Origin: Montifringilla adamsi
Lineage: Eukaryota > Chordata > Aves > Passeriformes > Passeridae
Direction of reading: 5' to 3'
Length of the DNA: 64,000 bases
Assembly (NCBI GenBank): GCA_017590115.1
Contig: JAGGNK010008781.1
Span: 4,381,371-4,445,370 of the forward strand
A model generated the notes under the pieces. The model saw only the letters and a list, made by a program, of their open reading frames with translations, made no database searches and was not told where the DNA came from. Of the stretch, positions 56,351-64,000 are shown in pieces. The position numbers and the translations under genes were made by a program. How positions within the stretch are numbered: the first letter of the stretch is position 1; the number at the start of each line of letters is the position of its first letter.

Positions 56351-57343
56351 AGCCACAGTCATGGAAAAAGCCATGTTTTCAGGAGCTGATACTATATGTT
56401 GTTATACAAACTTCTTCTTGTATGTACATAATAAGGGAGTAAATTTTTTATACTGGAAGCAGATTTGCTGATAAAGTTGTACATAAAGAAGAAAAACTTC
56501 ATGTTTATGAGGTGCTTTTCTGTGGAGTATTTTTAGTGGGTATTTGCTGCTGGAGCCAGGCTTTCTGCTTGATCTCCATGTCATAAACATATTTGGTTTT
56601 GTTTTTTGTTTGTTTGGGTTTTTTAATAGCAGAGACATTTTCTTAGTGGAATTTTTATGCTTTCCACCCTTAGAGAAGACAGATGGACTTGTTTATCTGC
56701 TGCAAGGTTCGGGGCCAGATTATAGATGATTTTGCTTTTTGTCATTTAAAACATCCTTGTTTCTGAGCAAGGAGGTTGGCAATAGTCACGTGATTCATGG
56801 TGGAAAAATTATCTGCAGGCTGTTGCTGTTGCCTTAATAGGCTTAAAGGAATTAGCAGTGATGTAAATAATAGTTGTGTATGTGGTGGGTGGGCAAGTGC
56901 CAAAGCGAGGGCGTGTTTGGGGTGCAGCCCTTCCCAAATGATCTGCAAAAATAACCATGAGAAGTGAAAAATCCTTTTTTATTTCTTACAAGGAAATTGT
57001 TGACAATTTTTGCAATGATCTTTAATTAAAAATGCAGGCAACACCTGAGGGCATTAAAATTTGAGGGGACCTGGAGCGGTGTTTGCATTTGCATCTCTGT
57101 GACACCCTGTGGTGGCTCAGCTTGGCCCAGGAAAAAAAACCATGCCAGTCGCAGGTGTTTGGAAGCTGAGGAAGAGGAGCAGCAGGGAAGAGCCAGGCCT
57201 TCATATGCCAGCCTTTCTGATAAAAAAAGCAGGAGGATTTCAAGAGACATTTCAGTGCCATTTATAATTTCATTTGTGTGCAGAATGCGCCTGCCACAGC
57301 CAAGGGGAGCGTGGGCACTGCTTGGGAGGCACGGAGAGAAACA

Positions 57344-57385
57344 GTGCCCAGAAATGGGGATAAGGTGCCCAGAAACAGGGACAAG
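57344..57385. repeat. 21-bp tandem pair
   Basis: GTGCCCAGAAATGGGGATAAG followed by a copy with three substitutions; the first 20 bases are enough to recognise the pair. Confidence 0.7.
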
Positions 57386-59578
57386 GTGGCTTTGAGGCTC
57401 TGCCACACAGGATGGGACATGCAGGGGCAGCATGGACAGCTTGGCTGACTGTCCCTGGGCGGAGGAGGTCAGGGAGGCAATGACATGATGTAGCTGATGG
57501 TGAGGGATTTACAACTGCAGTAGTACGATTACAGTAGTATTACTAAATATTAATAGCCTCTGAAATCCTCCTGCAGTTCAATTTACAGTTGATCTTTATA
57601 AATTGCCCCAAATTTTGTATGTTGCCAAGTGGACTAGAGGTATTTTATTAAGAAAGAAACAGGTTTATCTAAAACAAGATATGTTTCAAAACTGAGACAC
57701 AGTGTCTGGTGTATGTTACACTTGGCATTGATGACATGATTCCTCTTTATCAAGTGTACTCGTATCAAGGAGCTTTATCATTTTCAAAGTTGGGTGATTA
57801 TTTTTCCACTAAATTTTTGTTCTTTTTCAAACACTTGTCTGTTTGGGGCCACGTATCTGTTGTAGGGTAACTGAATTTCAAATATGAAAACTGACTTGGC
57901 TGGATTATGTAGGGGGAAAATGGGGTCCTGTAAAGATGGACTATAATGAAACTGAGGAAGGGGTAAATTTTGTGTTAGGAATATTGGCTGGAGAAGCAAG
58001 TTGTACTCTGTTACCAGGGATTAGGTCCCACATTATAAATTCACTGCCCTGCGTTCCACTGAGGATCAAGTTTTAGTCCATTTAAGAAGCTCTGTGCCCC
58101 CTTCTTCTTTTCCAGAGAAACAGGGACTACAGAATGATAGGAGAGAATTTATTCTCAGCTACTGCAAGACTGATGCTGTTTTCACAGCTGAATTTTTCCC
58201 TTTGCAATGTTTCCTGTGAGCATCAGCCTCATTCCAACAAGTTTCCTTTTACAGCACCTCCCAAACCTTTGCATCCTTGGAATGTGAGAGCATTTTAATC
58301 GGATTTTGATGGTGTTTCTTAGAGCGAGGAGTGGGAGAGGGAGGAGGACTTCATGGAGATCTGTGAGATGGTGGAAGGGGCAGATTGATGTGGATAAGCT
58401 GATTGGGTTAGTGGCTATTTTGGAAAGACGAGGTCATGGGCTTGGGAGGAGGGAGATGGCATCAGGGATAAGTGGTTGAGACAGAACTCCAAGTGGATTG
58501 GAAGATGAAAGGGAACGGACAAGGTGAGTGGAGTTCATTCTCCTGCCTGAGAGAGGGAGCACAAGCAGGGACAAAAATAAATCCCTTCAACTTCAGTGCC
58601 AGTGTGGGCTAAGTCTGGTCAAGGGAAGCTGAAGGTGAAATAACCACTTCTCCAGACTGCAGACTCAGGAAGGCAAGATTCTGGTTGGGTTTTTTTAATA
58701 ATCACAAGCAGGAAGCTCCATATTCCACGGAATCTAGGAATAAGTTTATTTGCATGGTAAATTCACACCAATATAGGGTCCAGTTAGTGAAGTCCAAAAC
58801 TGCCCCTTTAGAGGCTGCCCAAAGGAGACAAGAGGGTGGCAACACAAACTTGGACCCCTGGTTATGAAGTACAGTGTGAGTTTTCTAAAAATGAAGAGTA
58901 TGACAGCTTTTGAAGGAAAAAATAATCTAACCTTACATAGCTGCCTGCATCTGCTACGAGTTTAAATATACTTCTGCTAGGAAAGATTCAGGTTACTTCT
59001 TGTAGCTGAAATTCTAATTACTGCTGGTTTTCCCACTTCTCTGCAGTAAGAATATAATTAAAGCCAAAGCTCTTCTCCTGCCTTTGCTAGCCAGGTACAA
59101 AACTGCTTTGTCATGGTAAAAGTTCCATTTTGATGGAAAATCAGCCGTTTGCAGGTCAGCTGCTCAGGTAGCACTTCACAGACTGCTGCCCCAGAAAAAG
59201 AGCTTTACAATAGAAAGTAAATTACAGTAATTGAGATTACAGTAATGCAAAGCTCTGTGTTTAACCAGTGATTGACAGCACTTGAATATGCAAACAGTCT
59301 TACCTAAATGTGGTTTTAACTGTTTAGATTTGTTGTGTCTGTTGTGCAGTCTGAATTATTCCCCCTTCACCTTTTAGTTACACCTTTCAGTGGTAATTTC
59401 TTGTAGATTGTTTCTTTTTCAAACAGCCATTAAAGATTCTTCTGCTTTTTACAGTTGCATGAGGTCACTTTTGCTTGGGTACCAGCTTTTTCTCCTTAGG
59501 ATACTCTGAATTTTTGTCCCACATGGCATTGTCTGGGTATGTGCTGCACCTGAACTGGAATATTCTGCTTATTTGCAG

Positions 59579-59707
59579 GTGAGGTCTGGGCAGTATCTCT
59601 GGAGTGATCACATTCCCTGTCCTTAATGTGCCCTTGGTGACCAAGCTCTTGTTGTCACTATGAGAAAAGATTCAGGCCCTATGGATTGGTTGCAGCAGCA
59701 AATTATG
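59579..59707 (+). other. KIAA1671: Probable leader exon of KIAA1671
   Basis: CTTATTTGCAG acceptor and a consensus GTAAGT donor bound a 129-nt exon just upstream of the first coding exon. It contains an ATG at 59660 with A at -3 that opens 16 codons (MRKDSGPMDWLQQQIM) to the donor. After splicing to 59979 this frame meets TAA at 60021-60023, so it is an upstream ORF, not an N-terminal extension. Confidence 0.5.
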
Positions 59708-60023
59708 GTAAGTGGAAGCCTGGAAACTCTAGGATATATTTATTTCCATTGTATTTGGTTGTTGGGCCAAGTTAGTAAATGATGGTGTTTCTTGTTTTTT
59801 AGAGAAGGAACACTATGTCTTTCAGTGTGATAAACTCTGGGATCAGCATATCTGAAAGGCACCTTAATCTGAGTTTGCTTCCTTGTGAATTTATGTGAGA
59901 ATGATCTTATTTGATGTTCATGCTGACTCTACATCAATACTTGCATTTTTCTCTTTCTTTTTTTTTTTTTTTTTTCAGATTCTTTTCCCTTGCTGGAGTT
60001 TTTCAGTTCTGTTGAATGTGTAA
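59660..60023 (+). promoter_or_regulatory. Spliced upstream ORF in KIAA1671 leader
   Basis: ATG 59660 reads 16 codons to 59707, then 14 codons plus TAA in the next exon (59979-60023), giving 30 residues. It ends 8 nt before the main ATG at 60032 and is in a different frame. This depends on the leader exon being real. Confidence 0.4.
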
Positions 60024-60031
60024 TTCCAACT

Positions 60032-61614
60032 ATGGCAACAAGAGTAGAAATAAATTCTACTTTGGCGTCTTTGATGGCAGTCCCTGACCTAGCTGAGCTC
60101 AGGGCTGAGGAGAAGGCACAGCGTGTGTATGTCAGTGTGCTTTCAGATGCCAGCAACAAGGCAAAGGAGGCCTCAGCATCCCTGACTCTCGAAGAGAACA
60201 AGAAATTTGGGAATTCCTTGAGATCTGCAACGATGCCCTCGCTGGGATCAAGGCCCAGACTTTTCCCAAAGCCTTTTTGTAAAGAGAAATCCTCGGATAC
60301 TTTTGCAAATGTCAAACCGCCCGTCCCAGCCTTCAGATCCAGCAGCATGGTGAGAAAGACCACTGAGGAAACGTCCTCTGTGAAGGTGTTGAGTGGCAAT
60401 GTCCCTCCCTTAGTGGATCAGAAAGCCATTGGCACTGAAAATCAGGCTGGCAGTGACATGGTGACAAACGTGACTTTCTACACGGGGCCCAGTGCCAACA
60501 CAGTCATTCTGTTTGAGCCAGGGGGCCCCGAGCAGACCAAGCTCAGCCTGGCCCAGGAGAAAAAAGCTCAGGAGCGCAGGGGATTCACTGCTCTGCAAAG
60601 CAAGGACCTCCAGGGCTCTGGGAAACCAGCAGACACAGCCAGGAATCCTGATGGGGCTCTCCATAGGCATATGTCATTTTCCTCCAGTCTCAGACCAGAA
60701 TCCTGGAACTCCCTCAAAACCGGTGAAAAGAAAGATGCTCGTGAAGTTCATGCAGGGGAGAAGAACAATGATGATGCAAATAATCTCAACAATAAAGCTG
60801 ATTTCTCTGTTGATGTCCAACAAAGGGCAAAACATAGACCAGTGTCTGCTATTTTTCTGGAATCATTAAGAGATCAAAAGCATCACGCTGTGGAAGCTTC
60901 TGAGGAAAAACCTATGGAGAAATCTGGGGTTAGAAAACCAAGACCTTTGTCCATGGACCTGACAGCTAAATTTGAACACAAAGATCTTTCTTCTTGCAAG
61001 AAGGCTGGTTCATCCCACGAAAGCAAGGAGAATGTATCTGTAATTGCTTTTACTGATGTGGGTAGTCATGATCAGTGTGAAACGGGGCCAAAACACGAAG
61101 AAACTGAATTGAATAAAAGCAGTTCTTCTAAAACAAATCTGAAATGCAGTAGTCAGGACATTGGCATCCTAAATAATGGGAAATACACCTGGGAAACTAA
61201 ACTTAAATCTAAAAGTGAACAAATTGAGACAAAACCAGAAATAATTATTAACTTGCATGGTCCTGAAAGAAGCCCTGAAACAACCAATGAAAGCAGAACT
61301 AATAAGGGGGGGAAAAGAGCAGATCAGAAGGAAACGTACACGTTCCTGGGCTGTGAAAGTCCTGCAGCTTCCTCAGAAAAAGAGAATAATATTTTAAGAG
61401 GTAGTGTTAAAAAACACATTAGTTTGTTTACTTTGGAAAATCCCAGTGCCACAGTGGATACAGAGATTCTCCCAGCTGCTGCTGAGAAGGAAAACAGGTG
61501 TGTGACCATCCAGCAGAGGATCAAGGAGCTGACAACAGAAAATCCTGAGGTTAAGGGAGGAAATCTGCGCCGGTCACTGCAGTCACGGCCACTCTCTGCA
61601 GACTTAACCAAGAT
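60032..61614 (+). CDS. KIAA1671: KIAA1671 first coding exon
   Basis: The exon begins at 59979 after a long T-tract and CAG, with 53 nt of leader before ATG. It ends within AT|GTAGGT: reading through gives TAG at once, but splicing to 62175 completes ATG TTT TCA, restoring conserved DLTKxFSS. Encodes residues 1-527 plus two bases. Confidence 0.9.
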
Positions 61615-64000
61615 GTAGGTTGCAGAGAAATTCTCTTTAATCCTCTTGGCTTCATGTTGTTCAGTAAAACTTGCTCTCTCAGTTCAGTAAAAAAAGCTTG
61701 ATCACTTTGCTTCCACTTAATGTGATTTTTTTAGTATTATTCTTAAGCTCCTTTCCTGCCTTTTTTAATGGGAAAGAGAGAAAATTAAATATATTCTGAC
61801 AACAGCTGAAAAAAATGAAGCTGTCAATATTGTGACCTTTGCATGTAAGTGTAACGGTCAGTGAGAGATATAGCTTGTTATGCATATCTAAATCCTCTAT
61901 TATCAATTAAGATGCATAATTAACAATATTATTTATAGTAACAATAACTAATATTGTCATATTAATATTAATAATTAGTATATTAATATTTTGGAAATTC
62001 CTTTGCTCTAGATACAATTTAACCACCAAATACAGTCATTTACTATGAAATAGTGATGTTTCTCCTTTAGGAAATGTGATTTGATGGATAATTTCTACCA
62101 GCCTGCTTTGGTAGGAAGCCACCCTGCTCACTGACCAGCTGGACTAAAGAAATAACACCAGTCCTTTGTTTTAGGTTTTCAAGTCTAACATCAGGGGGTG
62201 AAGCAAAGCCTGAGAAACCTGGGGAGGCTGGAGCTGACTCAGTCCACGACCTGCAGGAAAATCCTAAAGTAAGGAACTGGCAGCAGCTGGTGGGCTCTAT
62301 CTGGCTCTGCAAGGTCCTGTTGTGTGTGGCTTTATCAATCAGTGACTTTTTAATGGGTATGGAAATTATTAGGGCTGACACAACCCCAGTGGATCTGCTG
62401 GTGTGAGTTTGTCTTTAGGATGTGCAAAGAAAAGTTCAGGAATGTTGTGTCGGCTGAGTTTGGCAAGCTCTGTGTGCACACTGTTCAGTGTAGGAGTGGT
62501 AGAGAGGGAAGAATATTTTGTGCTCTGTTTTTAAGGGATTTCTGATGCATGAAACCCCAGTGAACTGCCTGTGGCTGTGGTGGGTTTGTGCAGTGATTAT
62601 TCTTTATTTTCTCCAAGCAGAGCATTCAGATTGTGCTTTCCTGCATCCATTTCCCAGCTCCTGATAAATCTCAGCCTGGACCTTGGTCAGTCTCCTCAAC
62701 AACATTTACCTGAGCAATTTAGACAACAAAGTGTTCCAGGGAAAATGGGGATTTGCTGTGGAAGCTTTAGGCTCTCTCTGTTTCTAAGCAACACTTCAGT
62801 GTTGCAAAACAGAACTTCTCTGGTGACAGTTCTTGGTAGAGGAGATTTAATGTAGTTTAAGGGTGTTAGTAGTGAGTTCTTATTGCTTTTTTCCTGTCCA
62901 AGATAGGAATATATGGTAAAGAAAAGCTACAGGTACAAAGTTTCCGTAGTTCAGTGTTATTTTCAAGGAGAACAATTTGTTTTAAAAGGAAAAATCTTTC
63001 ATTAATGGAAGTGCTATTTTCAGAATGTGACAATAAAGTAGGATTAAAGAAATTAGTTGAAGAATATAGGTCAGACCTTAAAATCTCCATTTATAAATAC
63101 CTTTAGTGTTAATTTTCTGATGTTCTTTAGCTTTTTTGAAAGACAATCTTAAGTCAACTCTGGGTTTTAAATTTTAAAACCTGAATAGAAGATTGAACTC
63201 GTGTAAGACCTCTAGTACTCTGATTCCCTTTATTATTTGCATGCTGTGCTTTTTCAGCAAGTGCTATTAAAAATACCACCTTTTAGGATGCTGCTTGTAT
63301 TTTGCTTGTAGATAATAGTGAAGCATTGGTAATAAATATTAATTTCTATCTTTCCTTTCTTACTTTGGCTCAGCTTAACATTTCTCATAGCTGAGCAGCT
63401 CCAGCTGTGATATTTACTCAGATCTTCATGTTCCTTGCAGTTTGACCATGTAACTGGTTATTAGAGAGATAATTCTGTTAAAATCAAGATTCAGGAGCTG
63501 GAGCTACACATTCCCTTAGGTTACCTTGGTCTCAGTGGAGTTTGTGTTCAGGGAACGTGGATGTCTTTGACTTGTACAGGCTCTGTTGCACAAAGTAGGT
63601 GCAAGTAAGTTTTAAAATAAATGTTATTACACAGCTTTAAATTTTTAAATTTAAATTTTTTAAATTTTAAAAGAAACTGAAAATAACTGTTGGATTTTGT
63701 TGTTCCAGAGCAAGGAGCTGAAGCTCACCCCTGGCACAGATTTCACCGAGGCATTTGCTCCTGGGAAGCCTTGGAAATCTCTGCAGGTTTTAAAGATAAC
63801 CAATAAAGCTGATCAGCTGGAGAGGAAAGGCAGCTTCCTTGGAGATGGTCAACATTTCTCTCAGCAGAGTGAGAGTTCTGTCTCATTCACAAGCAACTAT
63901 GAAAAGAAATTAAATCCAGCTCTTCTGGAAAAGCCCTTCATTAAAACTGTTCGGGCCACTGTGTTTGAGCACAATGTGCAGAAGCACAACGTTGTTGCTG
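60032..64000 (+). CDS. KIAA1671: KIAA1671 orthologue, N-terminal part (3 exons, runs off the window)
   Basis: KIAA1671 encodes a large, mostly disordered vertebrate protein; its C-terminus, outside this window, resembles tankyrase-binding protein TNKS1BP1, and its function is poorly known. The start at 60032 (MATRVEINSTLASLMAVPDL) has A at -3 and G at +4 and matches the conserved N-terminus I recall (MATRVE...LMAVP). The open frame extends upstream to 59990 but that part is leader. Joined exons 60032-61614, 62175-62268 and 63709-64000 give 656 codons without a stop. The sequence is Ser/Lys/Glu-rich with no globular domain. Short repeated motifs are visible: RPLSMDLTAKF (304-314) and RPLSADLTKMF (519-529), plus RPVSAIF (269-275). 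The segment VRATVFEHNVQKHNVVA near the window end is also familiar from the family. Gene order after SGSM1 supports the call. Confidence 0.9.
61615..62174 (+). other. KIAA1671 intron with AT-rich tract
   Basis: Contains a strongly AT-rich segment (about 61903-61992) rich in ATTAATATT. No exon was recognised. Confidence 0.7.
62175..62268 (+). CDS. KIAA1671: KIAA1671 second coding exon
   Basis: TTGTTTTAG acceptor, GTAAGG donor. Encodes FSSLTSGGEAKPEKPGEAGA and DSVHDLQENPK (to residue 559), phase 0 at the end. Confidence 0.87.
62269..63708 (+). other. KIAA1671 intron
   Basis: No exon or recognisable mobile element seen. It ends with a self-complementary A/T tract (63634-63672) just before the next acceptor. 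Confidence 0.65.
63709..64000 (+). CDS. KIAA1671: KIAA1671 third coding exon (continues past window)
   Basis: TTGTTCCAG acceptor. Encodes SKELKLTPGTDFTEAFAPGK and stays open to the window edge (residues 560-656 plus one base), including NPALLEKPFIKTVRATVFEH. Confidence 0.9.

Larger units (their letters stand above)
39631..59578 (+). other. KIAA1671: Long first intron of KIAA1671
   Basis: About 20 kb with no supported coding exon. It holds small CR1 tails (40067, 46262, 51311, 54765, 56283), a poly-T/GT tract (41794-41836), a 21-bp tandem pair (57344-57385) and much AT-rich unique sequence. Further leader exons cannot be ruled out from sequence alone. Confidence 0.6.

Noticed and set aside
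59929..60399. 156-codon minus-strand frame over the KIAA1671 coding exon
   Set aside because: Shadow of the real + strand coding exon; its C-terminal Lys run is only the T-tract of the splice acceptor.
61615..61618. Apparent stop codon TAG ending the KIAA1671 open frame
   Set aside because: The bases belong to a GTAGGT splice donor; splicing to 62175 restores the conserved DLTKMFSS junction, so the gene is not truncated.
61903..61992. AT-rich tract considered as a replication origin or matrix attachment site
   Set aside because: Base composition alone does not support a specific function in a vertebrate intron.
60032..64000. Possibility that the second gene is TNKS1BP1 itself
   Set aside because: The N-terminus and the position next to SGSM1 fit KIAA1671; the similarity between the two families is confined to the C-terminus, which is outside the window.

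Overview
The window is vertebrate nuclear DNA, almost certainly from a bird. Its genes are split into many small exons with GT/AG junctions. CR1 LINE 3' ends (ending in ATTC(T/C)ATGATTCT-like tails) occur on both strands, and there is a solo-LTR-like insertion. The LTR looks like a passerine type, but the clade below bird is inference. No prokaryotic genes, CRISPR arrays, rRNA or convincing tRNA genes were seen.

Region 1 (about 1-31 kb, + strand) is SGSM1, a RUN-TBC protein. Twenty-three coding exons can be joined from 4487 to 25240 into one continuous frame of 1070 codons plus stop. Only the short first coding exon (about 20 residues) and the promoter lie upstream of the window. The product carries a RUN domain, a PH-like Rab-binding domain and a split TBC RabGAP domain with both catalytic fingers present. 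A long 3' UTR probably runs to a poly(A) signal near 30.94 kb.

Region 2 (about 31-38.9 kb) is an intergenic stretch with several CR1 fragments, a GC-rich patch near 36.5 kb and no supported gene. In human the slot between SGSM1 and KIAA1671 holds TMEM211/LHFPL7; I could not find it here.

Region 3 (about 38.9-64 kb, + strand) is the 5' part of the KIAA1671 orthologue. It has a CpG-island promoter (about 38.92-39.63 kb) with a perfect RFX X-box, an intron of about 20 kb, a probable leader exon (59579-59707) with a short upstream ORF, and three coding exons from ATG 60032 to the window edge (656 codons). The SGSM1-KIAA1671 order matches human 22q11.23, which separates this gene from its paralogue SGSM2.

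The two genes are neighbours, not a functional unit. I see no undescribed multi-gene system. The most interesting signals are local: a tandem duplication that copied an SGSM1 splice acceptor, with the decoy copy leading to an immediate stop; near-identical repeats flanking an in-frame SGSM1 exon; a perfect X-box in the KIAA1671 promoter; an out-of-frame upstream ORF in the KIAA1671 leader; and a 14-bp perfect hairpin in the presumed SGSM1 3' UTR.
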